Source of the DNA: Burkholderiaceae bacterium
GTDB taxonomy: Bacteria > Pseudomonadota > Gammaproteobacteria > Burkholderiales > Burkholderiaceae_E
NCBI GenBank assembly: GCA_016710525.1
Contig: JADJVQ010000006.1
Coordinates: 1-64,000 of the forward strand
DNA: 64,000 nucleotides
Direction of reading: 5' to 3'
Made by a program: the position numbers and the translations under genes. Each line of letters starts with the position of its first letter. Within the stretch, counting starts at the first letter, position 1. The notes beneath the pieces are model-generated. The model was not told where the DNA came from. It ran no database searches and saw only the letters and a program-made list of their open reading frames with translations. Positions 17,947 through 27,338 of this stretch are shown here, piece after piece.

Positions 17947-18152
17947 GCGCCCTCCGCGGTGGCAGCCGGCAGCCGGGACAGTGCGTTTTGCACGGTCGCG
18001 CGGGCTTCGTCGATTCGTTGCTGCAAGGATTCCTGCACCTGACGCGACTGATCGAGCTGCGCGCGCAACTGACGATTTTCATCGGCCAGACGGCGCGCTG
18101 ATTCCAGCAGGCGGTTGACACGCTGCTCGAGTTGTTCCAGTTCCTGCTCCAT
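17943..18152 (-). CDS. ZapB-like coiled-coil protein
   Basis: Small 69-residue protein from ATG 18152, almost wholly coiled coil (heptads in LEQLEQRVNRLLESARRLADE). It resembles the short TIGR02449/ZapB-like proteins encoded directly before zapA and probably works in Z-ring assembly. An ATG at 18188 would add 12 residues not expected for the family. It overlaps zapA by 4 bp, implying translational coupling. Function is inferred from context and shape, not from a catalytic motif. Confidence 0.75.
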   Translation of the reverse strand: MEQELEQLEQRVNRLLESARRLADENRQLRAQLDQSRQVQESLQQRIDEARATVQNALSRLPAATAEGA

Positions 18153-18229
18153 GGGCGCGATGTTAGGGAGCCTCGCAGGGGGGGTCAAGTTGACAGGTCG
18201 CTTTTTCCGATTGAGTTAGCATCCGATCC

Positions 18230-20608
18230 GTGAAACCTTTCTCAAAGCAGCTGACTTTATCGGTCATTTCGCTCCTGGTCTGGGTCGCTGCGGTCACCGC
18301 GCCCAATTTTGGCCATGCCCAGGCGCGGAGGGTCGACGCGGTCCAGGTCGAGCTCCTCGCCCGGCAGGCGGCAGCGGTCGCCGGCCAGGATTTCGAGGCC
18401 GGGCTGCTGATCCGGCACGATCCCCATTGGCATACCTACTGGCGTCATCCGGGCGACTCCGGATTGCCCACGCGCCTGGAATGGCAGCTTCCCGCGGGCT
18501 GGAAAGCCAGTGACATCCATTGGCCGGCCCCCGGCCGGGTGCTGATCGGACCACTGGCCAATTACGGCTATGAGGGCGACGTGCTGCTGCCGGTCACCGT
18601 TTCGGTGCCCCGCGATGCCCGTGCCGGCCCGGTCGAAATCGCGGTGACCGCGCAATGGCTGATGTGCAAGGACGTCTGCATTCCCGGAGAGGCGCGGCTC
18701 ACGCTGACGCTGCCGGTGCAGTCCGCCGATCGCGGCGTGCCGGCGCCCTCTGCCCGGCAGGCCCTGTTCGAGCAGGCGCAGCGGCGCCGTCCGTCGTCGG
18801 TTCTGACGGCACGCGCGGCACTGACGGGCGGACGGATCTCGTTCGACTTCGATCAGCCAAGCGTCTCGCGGGCCGAATTCTTTCCGTACCGCGAAGGCAT
18901 CGTGGCGCCGGCGGCCGTGCAGGTGCTCAAGCGGCTCGGCGCCCCCGCCGACGGGCGTTACCGCCTCGAGACCGATCTGGCCGAAGGGGTGCCCGCCGGC
19001 CAGAGCAGTGCCGCGTTCGATGGCAAACAGGTCCTGGGCGTGCTCGTGCTGGACGACCGGGTGACCGAACTGGTGGCGCTGGTGCAGCCGGTCGCCTCCT
19101 CCGAGGCGGCCGAGACCGTCTCGCAGGCCGTCGGGACCCAGCTGCTGGCAGCGGGCGGAGCCGATCGCGCGGCGTCCGGGCAGTCGGGAGGCCGGCTGCT
19201 GGGAGCGGCCGACGGGGCGGGCGCGCCGGATGCGCAGCGGCGAGCGCCCGGGGGCGATGCGCCCGCCGGCGGGCTGGCCGGCGAATCCCCCTCGCTCTTG
19301 CTGGCGGCGCTGCTGGGTGCCGTGGGCGGACTGCTGCTGAATCTGATGCCCTGTGTGTTTCCGGTGATCGGCCTGAAAGTGATGGGCTTTGCCGGCCATG
19401 GCGCCGAAGGGCCGGCGGGTGCCGCGCGCGCGCGCATGGGCGCGCTGGCTTTCGCCGCCGGTGTGCTCGCCACCTTCCTGGGGCTGGCCGGACTGCTGCT
19501 CGCGCTGCGGGCGGCCGGGCAGTCGGTGGGCTGGGGCTTTCAGCTGCAGTCTCCGGTGTTCGTGTCGGGCATGGCGCTGCTCTTCGTGCTGATCGCGCTC
19601 AATTTCGCCGGGCTGTTCGAATTCGGCCTGAGCCTCACCCGGCTGGGTCAGCACGACCCGGTGCTGGCCGCGCGGGCCGAGGCGGTGGGAGCCGGGCCAA
19701 TGCTCGGGTCCTTTGGTTCAGGGGCGCTGGCGGTCCTGGTGGCCACGCCCTGCACGGCGCCGTTCATGGGCTCGGCGCTGGGTTATACGCTCGGCCAGCC
19801 GGCTGGCGCCGTGCTGGTGGTGTTCGCGGCGATCGCCGCCGGCATGGCGCTGCCGTACCTCGTGCTCGGGTTCGTGCCCAGGTTGCTGTCCTGGCTGCCT
19901 CGGCCGGGGCGCTGGATGGAGAGCCTGCGCCAGTTCCTCGCCTTTCCCATGCTCGCGACCGCCGCGTGGCTGAGCTGGGTTCTCGGACAGCAGGCGGGCA
20001 TCGATGCCGTGCTCGCGCTGGTGATGGGCGCGGTGTTTGTCGGACTGGCCGCCTGGTTGTACGGCCGTTTCGTGCAAAGTTCCCGCTCGCGGCTGCGGGG
20101 CACCGCCCTGATCCTGGCGCTGACGGCCTTTGCCGGCGGCGCCTGGCTGGCGTTGTCGCAGGCTGCCTCGGGCGAGGCCGTCCAGGGGTCGGCGCTCCCC
20201 GGTCCGCCCGCGCGCGGCGCTCTGGCTTCGTCGGCGGGAGGCGCGGTGGCGGCCGGCGCCTGGCAGCCCTGGAGCGAGCAGCGCATTGCCGACGCGCTGG
20301 CCGGCGGGCATCCGGTTTTCGTCGATTTCACGGCTGCCTGGTGTGTGAGCTGCCAGGCCAACAAGCGCCTGGCGCTCGAGCGCGATTCGGTGCGCAGCGC
20401 ATTCGAGCAGGCCGGGGTGGTGCGCCTGCGGGCCGACTGGACCCAGCGCGATCCGCTGATCACCGCGGCGCTCGCCAGGCACGGGCGCAACGGAGTTCCG
20501 CTTTACCTGCTGTATTCGCCAGGGCGGGAACGACCGTCCGTGCTGCCCGAACTGCTCACGCCGGGCATCGTGCTGGGTGCGCTGGCCGATTCCCGCCGGG
20601 CGCTATAA
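18230..20608 (+). CDS. Thiol:disulfide interchange protein DsbD/ScsB-like
   Basis: Inner-membrane protein of 792 residues that carries electrons from cytoplasmic thioredoxin to periplasmic thiols. Order: signal peptide (ending NFGHAQA); a periplasmic domain with WLMCKDVCIPGEA (CxxxC), like ScsB/DsbD-alpha proteins; a membrane domain with NLMPCVFPVIGLKVM and ATPCTAPFMG, holding the two transmembrane cysteines; and a C-terminal thioredoxin domain with AAWCVSCQ near residue 704. The N-terminal domain is longer than in E. coli DsbD, pointing to the ScsB branch. GTG 18230 is the start; TTGACA at 18190 may be its -35. Its stop overlaps the -10 of the riboswitch promoter. Confidence 0.87.
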   Translation: MKPFSKQLTLSVISLLVWVAAVTAPNFGHAQARRVDAVQVELLARQAAAVAGQDFEAGLLIRHDPHWHTYWRHPGDSGLPTRLEWQLPAGWKASDIHWPAPGRVLIGPLANYGYEGDVLLPVTVSVPRDARAGPVEIAVTAQWLMCKDVCIPGEARLTLTLPVQSADRGVPAPSARQALFEQAQRRRPSSVLTARAALTGGRISFDFDQPSVSRAEFFPYREGIVAPAAVQVLKRLGAPADGRYRLETDLAEGVPAGQSSAAFDGKQVLGVLVLDDRVTELVALVQPVASSEAAETVSQAVGTQLLAAGGADRAASGQSGGRLLGAADGAGAPDAQRRAPGGDAPAGGLAGESPSLLLAALLGAVGGLLLNLMPCVFPVIGLKVMGFAGHGAEGPAGAARARMGALAFAAGVLATFLGLAGLLLALRAAGQSVGWGFQLQSPVFVSGMALLFVLIALNFAGLFEFGLSLTRLGQHDPVLAARAEAVGAGPMLGSFGSGALAVLVATPCTAPFMGSALGYTLGQPAGAVLVVFAAIAAGMALPYLVLGFVPRLLSWLPRPGRWMESLRQFLAFPMLATAAWLSWVLGQQAGIDAVLALVMGAVFVGLAAWLYGRFVQSSRSRLRGTALILALTAFAGGAWLALSQAASGEAVQGSALPGPPARGALASSAGGAVAAGAWQPWSEQRIADALAGGHPVFVDFTAAWCVSCQANKRLALERDSVRSAFEQAGVVRLRADWTQRDPLITAALARHGRNGVPLYLLYSPGRERPSVLPELLTPGIVLGALADSRRAL

Positions 20609-20621
20609 TCCGCGGGCTTTC

Positions 20622-20840
20622 GGTGCTCTGCCCGCGGTCGTCGGGTGGGGTTAAACGGGAAACAGGGAGTTGCCGGCGAGACCGTCGTCCGCCGTCCAGC
20701 CAACCTGTGCTGCCCCCGCAACGGTAAGCAGGCGCGAGCGCACATGAGCGTTCGCGGGCGGGTCCAAGCCACTGGCGCTCGATATCGCATCGGGTCCGGG
20801 AAGGCGTCTCGCTCGGTCCTGTGAGCCCGGATACCGGCCG
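20622..20840 (+). promoter_or_regulatory. Cobalamin riboswitch (AdoCbl type)
   Basis: The conserved elements occur in order: GGGAAACAGGGAG at about 20655, AGCCAACCTGTGCTGCCCCCGC with CAACGGTAAGC, the B12-box AAGCCACTGG, GGGAAGGCG, and GTGAGCCCGGATACCGGCC to 20839. It lies 118 bp before btuB and should shut down its expression when cobalamin is plentiful. A TATAAT at 20604-20609, inside the dsbD stop, is a likely -10, giving a transcript start near 20616. Confidence 0.93.
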
Positions 20841-20957
20841 AGAGGGAGGCGGGCGCATTTGCCTGCCATGTCGCCAACAGTGTGCTGCGGTGGGCAGCGC
20901 ACAGTGCGCGCCGTCCCTCACACTTTCAATGGCAGGCGGCGCGCGGGAGCTTTTCCA

Positions 20958-22802
20958 ATGCGCTTCACCCGTCCGCCAGCCGGCTGGCTGCCCGTCGCAG
21001 CGATCGTGCTGACCCATGCCGCTACCGGCTCAACCCAGACGCTGCCCGAAGTGGTGGTCACCGCGACCCGCGTCGAACGACCGCTGGCCGAATCGCTGGT
21101 CGACATCAGTGTCATCGATTCTTCCGAGATAGCCCGCTTCGGCGCCTCTTCGCTGCCCGAACTGCTGCGTGCGCGTGCCGGCGTCGAAATCTCGCAGAAC
21201 GGTGGAGCTGGCGCGGTGGCGGGTTTGTTCGTGCGCGGCTCCAAGACCTCTCAGACCTTGATCCTGGTCGACGGCATCCGTCTCGAGAATCCGACATCGG
21301 GCGGCGGCAATCTGGAGTTTCTGCCGCTGGCGTCGATCGAGCGCATCGAGATCGTGCGCGGGCCGGCGTCCGCACTGTATGGCTCGGGCGCGATCGGCGG
21401 GGTGATCCAGATCTTTACCCGGACCGGCGCGACGCCCGCGGTGCATGCGATGGCCGGCGTCGGATCGCAGGGCGGCTCGCAACTGCAGGCGGGCTTCTCG
21501 CAGCTGTTCAACGAGGCCCGTACCCGGCTGTCGGCCGCGGTGTCCAGCGATCGCACGCGCGGCTTCGAAACCACACGGCCGGGCACGCCGGACTATCAGG
21601 CCGACCGAGACAGCCATCGCCGACTCGCGCTGACCGCCGGCGCATCGCACCGGCTGGGCAATGACTGGCAACTGGCCGCCAACCTGCTGGCCAGCGACGG
21701 GCGAACCGACTACGACGATGCGTTTTCGACGCCTCAGACCGCACGGCTGGCGTATCGGACGACGGCGCTGAGCGTGTCGGCGAAGGGCCGGGTGAGCGAC
21801 GGCTGGACCACTGAACTGCGCGCCGGACAGAGCGGCATCGACTATCGCTACAAGGCGTTCGACTTCGCGCCGCGCACCGATTCCCAGACCCTGCTCTGGA
21901 TCAACAGCTTGAATCTGCCGGCCGGACGCCTGGATCTTGGCCTGGAGCAGCTTCGGCAGCGCATTGCCGGCGAGGGCATCAGCGAGGGCGACACGACCTA
22001 TCAGCGCACCCGTCGGCGCACCGACTCGGTCTTTGCCGCCTATGAGATGGCCTGGCAGGCGCATCGTGTGCGGCTGCAGGTTCGCCACGATCGCATCCAG
22101 TCGGTGGGCGGGGAGCCGACCGCAGCGCTGGGCTGGGGCTGGCATTGGGCGCCGGCCTGGACCTTGCGCGCTTCCTGGGCCTCGTCCTTTCGCGCCCCCA
22201 CCTTCGACGATCTGTACAACCCGTTCGGGGCGAACCCGGCCTTGCGCGCCGAACGGGCCCGCGGTGCGGAGGTGGCGCTGGAGCATCGGCCCGGCGGCGG
22301 CGACCTGATGCGCGTGGTGGCATTCGACAACCGGATTCGTGACGCCATCGAAATCGATGCCGACTTCGTGCCGCGCAACCTGCTGCGTGCCCGGGTCAAG
22401 GGGGTCAGCCTGGAAGTGCAGCGGCGCTGGGCCGGCCTGCACTGGCAGGGCAACCTGACCCTGCAAGACGCCCAAGGACAGCGCGACGACGGCCTCGTGT
22501 CCACCGATTCGCAGCGTCTGGCGCGCCGGGCGCGCGCCTTCGGTGTGCTGGCCGCGCAGTGGCAGCAGGGGCCGCTGCGCACCTCGGCACAATGGATCGT
22601 GCAGGGCGACCGGGTCGACACGCGAGGCGAGAAGATGGCCGGTTACGGCATCGTCGATCTCACCGCGGCGTGGGCTTTGTCGCCGCAATGGGAACTGTTC
22701 GGACGCGTCGGCAATGTCGGCGACCGGGCCTACGAGACGGCGGCCGGCTACAACATGCCGGGGCGCACGCTGTTCGTCGGAATGCGCTATGCGGGACGCT
22801 GA
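20958..22802 (+). CDS. btuB: TonB-dependent vitamin B12 receptor BtuB
   Basis: Outer-membrane beta-barrel receptor, 614 residues from ATG 20958 (the longer frame runs back into the riboswitch). After a signal sequence, the TonB box region is TLPEVVVTATR, followed by the plug domain (ELLRARAGVEISQNGG, VLVDG-like LILVDGIRLENP, and ERIEIVRGPASALYGSGAIGGVIQIFTRTG). The barrel ends with NMPGRTLFVGMRYAGR, a C-terminal signature of outer-membrane proteins. The cobalamin riboswitch upstream supports the B12 role. A btuF-like gene follows at once. Confidence 0.93.
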   Translation: MRFTRPPAGWLPVAAIVLTHAATGSTQTLPEVVVTATRVERPLAESLVDISVIDSSEIARFGASSLPELLRARAGVEISQNGGAGAVAGLFVRGSKTSQTLILVDGIRLENPTSGGGNLEFLPLASIERIEIVRGPASALYGSGAIGGVIQIFTRTGATPAVHAMAGVGSQGGSQLQAGFSQLFNEARTRLSAAVSSDRTRGFETTRPGTPDYQADRDSHRRLALTAGASHRLGNDWQLAANLLASDGRTDYDDAFSTPQTARLAYRTTALSVSAKGRVSDGWTTELRAGQSGIDYRYKAFDFAPRTDSQTLLWINSLNLPAGRLDLGLEQLRQRIAGEGISEGDTTYQRTRRRTDSVFAAYEMAWQAHRVRLQVRHDRIQSVGGEPTAALGWGWHWAPAWTLRASWASSFRAPTFDDLYNPFGANPALRAERARGAEVALEHRPGGGDLMRVVAFDNRIRDAIEIDADFVPRNLLRARVKGVSLEVQRRWAGLHWQGNLTLQDAQGQRDDGLVSTDSQRLARRARAFGVLAAQWQQGPLRTSAQWIVQGDRVDTRGEKMAGYGIVDLTAAWALSPQWELFGRVGNVGDRAYETAAGYNMPGRTLFVGMRYAGR

Positions 22803-22980
22803 ACACCCGCTGCCCGGGCCGCGCGCGACCGAGCCCGAGGCGCCTGTGCCCCGGGGTATCGTCGCCCGGGGTCGGGGGCGCGGGCGCTGGGCGGCTCGCG
22901 ACCTGCCTTGCTAGCGTTGCCTGCGCCGCGGCGCTGGCGCAGGACGCCGGTGGGGCGCTCGCGGCGGGCAGGCGAAGGCC

Positions 22981-23817
22981 ATGACCGTGACCGTGACCGA
23001 CGACCGGGGGCGACAGGTCGCACTGGCTGCGCGGCCGCTTCGGATCGTGTCGCTGGCGCCTCACGCGACCGAGGCGCTGGCTGCCGCCGGCGCACTGGAT
23101 CGACTGGTGGCGGTCGATCCGAACAGCGACTATCCGCCGGCTGTGCACGCGCTGCCGCGGATCACCGCATTCCCGACACCGGACCTCGAGGCGCTGGCCG
23201 CCATGCGGCCCGATCTGGTCGTGCTCTGGGGGGCGGGCGCGCGGCAGCCGGTCATCGATCGCATCGAGGCGCTGGGCATCCAGGTCTTCGTCTCAGATCC
23301 GCGTCGCCTGAGCGATGTGGTCTCCACGCTCGATCGCCTCGCGCCGGCGAGCCCGTCGCCGGCGATCGCCCGGGCGGCCGCGCGCGAATTCGACCGCACC
23401 ATCGCGACCCTGCGCGAGCGCTATCGGCATGCCGCAAGTGTGCCGGTGTTCGTTCAGATCGGGCTGCGTCCGCTGATGACGCTGAGCGATCGCGATTCGA
23501 TCGGCGATGCGCTGCGGATCTGCGGGGCACGCAATGTGTTCGGTGAGCTCGCGGGGGCGGCGGCCACCGTCGGCGCAGAAGCGGTCATCGCTGCGGCGCC
23601 ATCGCTGATCGTGTCGACCGAGCCATCGCGCTCGCGCGAACCCTGGCAGGGCCTGGGTGTGCTCGCGCCGCGCGGCAGCATCCGGCTGGCCTGGATCGGA
23701 CCGGCCATCCACCGTCCCGGCCCGCGTCTGGCGGCCCAGATCGAGCAGCTGTGCACGATGATCGACGCGGTCCGAGGACCGGATCGCACGCACGTGAGTG
23801 TGCGCACGCTGCGTTAG
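22981..23817 (+). CDS. Cobalamin/siderophore periplasmic binding protein, BtuF-like
   Basis: Periplasmic helical-backbone binding protein, 278 residues. VTVTDDRGRQVALAARPLRIVSLAPHATEALAAAG and PDLEALAAMRPDLVVLWG are typical of BtuF. It should hand cobalamin to an ABC importer, whose other genes are not in the window. No signal peptide is in frame after ATG 22981. A secretion-like stretch (LATCLASVACAAALAQDAGG) lies just upstream in another frame that ends at 22984, and a start codon for it is visible only in a third frame (ATG 22790). One or two frameshifts, or sequence errors, in 22880-22980 would explain this. Confidence 0.82.
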   Translation: MTVTVTDDRGRQVALAARPLRIVSLAPHATEALAAAGALDRLVAVDPNSDYPPAVHALPRITAFPTPDLEALAAMRPDLVVLWGAGARQPVIDRIEALGIQVFVSDPRRLSDVVSTLDRLAPASPSPAIARAAAREFDRTIATLRERYRHAASVPVFVQIGLRPLMTLSDRDSIGDALRICGARNVFGELAGAAATVGAEAVIAAAPSLIVSTEPSRSREPWQGLGVLAPRGSIRLAWIGPAIHRPGPRLAAQIEQLCTMIDAVRGPDRTHVSVRTLR

Positions 23818-23890
23818 AATCCTGGATCGGCTCAGGGCCTGTTGATATGCGAACGACCCCTCGATCGATACCCCTTTCCACCAGGAGCGA

Positions 23891-24520
23891 GTGAAGATGC
23901 CGGTCGTGGCTGTCGTGAACCCGAAAGGCGGCGTAGGCAAGACCACGCTGGCAACGAATCTGGCGGGGTTTTTCGCCGCCTCGAACCATCGCACGATGCT
24001 GGGCGACTTCGATCGGCAGCAGTCGGCGCGGGAATGGCTCGGTTTGCGTCCGGCGGAGGTGGCCAGGATCGAGACCTGGGAGGCCAGCGGCGAGTCGATG
24101 CGCCCGCCCAAGGGCATCACGCACGTCGTGCTGGATACGCCGGCGCAGTTTTCCGGCAAGCGCCTGGCCGACATGATTCGCGTGTCGGATCGCATTCTCG
24201 TGCCGCTGCAGCCGTCGCTGTTCGACGTGCTCGCGACGCAGCGCTTCCTGAAGGAACTGGCCGAGCAATTCGGCAATCCGAAAAAATTTCGCGAGACGGT
24301 GGGTATCGTCGGCATGCGGGTCGACGCGCGCACGAAGGCCGCCGAACAACTGCATCGTTTCGTCGATGGCCTGGGTGTGCCGGTCGCGGCCTATCTGCGC
24401 GACACCCAGAATTACGTGCATCTCGCCGCGCATGGCCTCACCCTGTTCGATGTGCCGGCGCAACGAGTTGAAAAAGATCGTCAAACCTGGCGATCGCTGA
24501 CCGCCTGGCTCGAAAGCTGA
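23891..24520 (+). CDS. ParA family ATPase
   Basis: 209-residue ParA/MinD-superfamily ATPase. The deviant Walker A motif KGGVGKTT is near residue 14, followed by DFDRQQSAREWL and the VLDTPAQ segment (Walker B region). GTG 23891 has a CAGGAG site 5-6 bases upstream; ATG 23897 is an alternative. No parB-like gene lies beside it and it is far shorter than Soj/ParA of the origin region, so it is an orphan positioning ATPase of unknown cargo. It precedes the TldD/TldE pair by 20 bp and may be co-transcribed. Confidence 0.87.
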   Translation: MKMPVVAVVNPKGGVGKTTLATNLAGFFAASNHRTMLGDFDRQQSAREWLGLRPAEVARIETWEASGESMRPPKGITHVVLDTPAQFSGKRLADMIRVSDRILVPLQPSLFDVLATQRFLKELAEQFGNPKKFRETVGIVGMRVDARTKAAEQLHRFVDGLGVPVAAYLRDTQNYVHLAAHGLTLFDVPAQRVEKDRQTWRSLTAWLES

Positions 24521-24540
24521 TCGCAGGCCGCGATCGTTTC

Positions 24541-25995
24541 GTGGCGCTCCCCGATCCGGCCGTTTCGGCCATCCGCAAGCCGCCCGGGGTCGATCTCTCC
24601 GTAAGGATCGTCCATGAACAGAGCCGCGCCTTGGCTGTGCTGCGCGGCGTGGTCCAGCCCGATGCCATCTCGACGGATGCGGGCGCGATGGTCACCGCCT
24701 GGATCGGGCAGGGCATCGGCTACGCGGCCAGTGCCGACCTGTCCCCGGCAGGCCTGCAGGCTGCCGCAGACCGGGCCGTCCAGTGGGCCCGCCTGGTTGA
24801 TGCACGAGGCCTGTTCGAGGGGGTCGCGCTGCCCCGGCCGGCAGCCCGCGGCGTGGTCCGCGCTGCGGCGGTGCAGCGTCCGCTCGCGTCGCGTCGCGAG
24901 CTGATCGAGCAGCTGCGCGAAGAAGCGGCCGCGCTGAACGGCGACCCACGGATCGTGCACTGGGCGGCCAGCGTGCACCTGAGCCAGACCCTCCAGCGCC
25001 AGTATCTGAATGGCGAACTGGTCGGCGACGAAACTTTCTCGTACGTGGTGCCCAATCTCGAGGCCACCGCCGCCAGCGCGGGCCGCTCGCAGACCCGCAC
25101 GCTCGGCGGGCAGTACAACGGCTTCTGCAGGCAGGGCGGCGGCGAAGTGATCGACCTTTCGGGACTGCGCGGTGGCGGCGGCCGAATCGGCCGCGAGGCC
25201 CTGCAGCTGCTGGACGCGCCCAACTGCCCGAACGATCGCCGGTCGCTGCTGCTGGCACCCGATCAGATGCTGTTGCAGATCCATGAGTCGATCGGCCACC
25301 CGCTCGAGCTCGATCGCATCCTGGGCGACGAGCGCAATTTCGCGGGCACGAGCTTCGTGACACTCGACATGTTCGGCCGCTATCGATACGGTTCGCCGTT
25401 GCTCAATGTCAGCTTCGATCCGACCCATGCCGGCGGGTTCGCCAGTTACGGCGTCGACGACGAAGGCACTCCCGCGGCGAAGGTGCGCCTGATCGAAGAC
25501 GGCGTGCTGCGCCGGCCGCTGGGCAGCGCCCTGTCGGTGGCCCGCGCCCGGGCCGCCGGCTTTTCGTTTGCGGGCACCGCCAATGCGCGTGCCAGCGGCT
25601 GGCATCGTCCCCCGATCGACCGGATGGCCAACATCAATGTCGAGCCCGGCGACTCGAGCCTCGCGCAGATGATCCGTGACACCGAGCGAGGGGTGCTGAT
25701 GCGCACCAATGTGTCGTGGTCGATCGACGACTCGCGCAACAAGTTCCAGTTCGGCTGCGAGTGGGGCCAGCTGATCGAGAACGGCGAACTGGGCGCGGTG
25801 GTGCGCAATCCCAACTACCGCGGCGTTTCGGCCACCTTCTGGCGCAACCTGGCGGCGGTCGGCCGCGCCGACGAGCGCGAGTGGCTGGGCACGCCCTATT
25901 GCGGCAAGGGCGAGCCGGGGCAGGTCGTTCGGGTCGGCCACGCCGCGCCACCATGCCTGTTCCACGATGTCGACGTGTTCGGGGCCGAACAATGA
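24541..25995 (+). CDS. tldD: TldD-like metalloprotease subunit
   Basis: Subunit of the TldD/TldE heterodimeric zinc protease, 484 residues. The HExxxH motif reads HESIGHPLELDR near residue 248, with the conserved GTSFVTLDM and RMANINVEPGDSS regions further on. GTG 24541 follows the ParA stop by 20 bp. The next gene overlaps by 4 bp (ATGA) and encodes the partner. In E. coli, TldD/E trims unfolded peptides and matures microcin B17; here the natural substrate is unknown. The protein is diverged from E. coli TldD but keeps the metal ligands. Confidence 0.88.
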   Translation: MALPDPAVSAIRKPPGVDLSVRIVHEQSRALAVLRGVVQPDAISTDAGAMVTAWIGQGIGYAASADLSPAGLQAAADRAVQWARLVDARGLFEGVALPRPAARGVVRAAAVQRPLASRRELIEQLREEAAALNGDPRIVHWAASVHLSQTLQRQYLNGELVGDETFSYVVPNLEATAASAGRSQTRTLGGQYNGFCRQGGGEVIDLSGLRGGGGRIGREALQLLDAPNCPNDRRSLLLAPDQMLLQIHESIGHPLELDRILGDERNFAGTSFVTLDMFGRYRYGSPLLNVSFDPTHAGGFASYGVDDEGTPAAKVRLIEDGVLRRPLGSALSVARARAAGFSFAGTANARASGWHRPPIDRMANINVEPGDSSLAQMIRDTERGVLMRTNVSWSIDDSRNKFQFGCEWGQLIENGELGAVVRNPNYRGVSATFWRNLAAVGRADEREWLGTPYCGKGEPGQVVRVGHAAPPCLFHDVDVFGAEQ

Positions 25996-27338
25996 GCGTG
26001 CGCCGCCACCCCGATCTGGCCGCGCGTTTTGCGCAGGCGATGCTGGCGGTCCAGCAGGCGGCCCGCGCCGGCGAAACGACCACCGGCTGGATCGACGCGG
26101 AGGTGTCGGACTTCGTCCGCTTCAACCGCGGGCGGGTGCGTCAGGCGGGCACGGTCGAGAAAGCCCGCATCGAGTTGCGGCTGATCCACGAGGGCCGGCA
26201 GGCGAGCTTCGTTCAAACGCTGTCGGGCACCGCCGTCGACGATTGCGCCCGCATTGCCGCGGCCTTCGACGAACTGCGGCGCATCGTCGGCGACAGCGAG
26301 CCGGACCCGCATCTTGCGGTGTCCGATATCGCCGTGTGCCGCAGCACCCGCCTGTCGACACGCCTTCCGGATGCCCAGGAGGTCTGCGAGGTGGTCTGCA
26401 CGGCCGCGGGCGACGCCGACCTGGTGGGCTTTTATGCCGGCGGGCCGCTGGCCTGCGGCTTCGCCAGCAGCCTGGGCCATTCGATGTGGCACGAGGCGCG
26501 TCCCTGGTTCCTCGACTACTGCATCTGTTCGGGCGGCGACAAGGCCGTCAAGGTGACCTTGGCCGAGCCCGACTGGCGCGCTGAGGCTGTCGCCGCGTCG
26601 ATCGCGCGTGCGCGCCGCGAAGCCGCGCTGCTGGATCGCCCGCCCAAGATCCTGGCGCCTGGCGAATATCGCGCCTGGCTGAGCCCGGCGGCGCTGGCCG
26701 AACTCGTCGGGATGATGAACTGGGGAGGCTTCTCGGCCAGTGCGCTGATGAGCGGTCAGTCGCCGCTGGCGCGCCTGAAGTCCGACGCGGACCGATTCAG
26801 CGAACGGGTCCATTTGAGTGACGATCTGGCCACGGGAGGCCTGCCGCGTTTCCAGTCCGACGGGTTCGAGCGCCCCGGCTGCCTGGGCCTGGTCGACGCC
26901 GGCCGCTTTGCGGCGGCTCTCGTGTCGCCGCGCAGTGCCCGAGAATTCGCGCTGCAAGGAACCGGCGCAACCTCTCACGAAGTGGCGCAGGCGCTCAGCC
27001 TGGCGGGTGGCGAACTGGCCGACGGCGATGCAATGGCGGCGCTGGGCACCGGCGTGGCGGTCAGCAACTTCTGGTATCTGAACTGGTCCGATCGGGCCGC
27101 CGGACGGCTCACCGGCATGACCCGATTCGCCAGCCTGTGGGTCGAGAACGGCGAGCCGGTGGCGCCGCTGTCGGTGATGCGCTTCGACGACAGCCTGTTC
27201 CGGCTGCTCGGGTCCCAGCTCGAGGCGTTGGGCCGTCAGGTTCACCGCATTCCCGATACCCAGACCTATGACAACCGTTCGTTCGGGCTCACGATGTCCC
27301 CGGGCGCACTGCTCGCCGGTCTGAACTTCACGCTATGA
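25992..27338 (+). CDS. pmbA: TldE/PmbA-like protease partner subunit
   Basis: 448-residue PmbA/TldE-family protein from ATG 25992, overlapping tldD by 4 bp. It lacks the HExxxH motif, as expected for the non-catalytic partner that forms the peptide tunnel with TldD. Conserved features include the N-terminal EVSDFVRFNRGRVRQAG and the C-terminal TQTYDNRSFGLTMSPGALLAG. Longer readings overlap tldD and are rejected. The downstream chaN-like gene also overlaps by 4 bp, so the three are translated together. Confidence 0.87.
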   Translation: MSVRRHPDLAARFAQAMLAVQQAARAGETTTGWIDAEVSDFVRFNRGRVRQAGTVEKARIELRLIHEGRQASFVQTLSGTAVDDCARIAAAFDELRRIVGDSEPDPHLAVSDIAVCRSTRLSTRLPDAQEVCEVVCTAAGDADLVGFYAGGPLACGFASSLGHSMWHEARPWFLDYCICSGGDKAVKVTLAEPDWRAEAVAASIARARREAALLDRPPKILAPGEYRAWLSPAALAELVGMMNWGGFSASALMSGQSPLARLKSDADRFSERVHLSDDLATGGLPRFQSDGFERPGCLGLVDAGRFAAALVSPRSAREFALQGTGATSHEVAQALSLAGGELADGDAMAALGTGVAVSNFWYLNWSDRAAGRLTGMTRFASLWVENGEPVAPLSVMRFDDSLFRLLGSQLEALGRQVHRIPDTQTYDNRSFGLTMSPGALLAGLNFTL

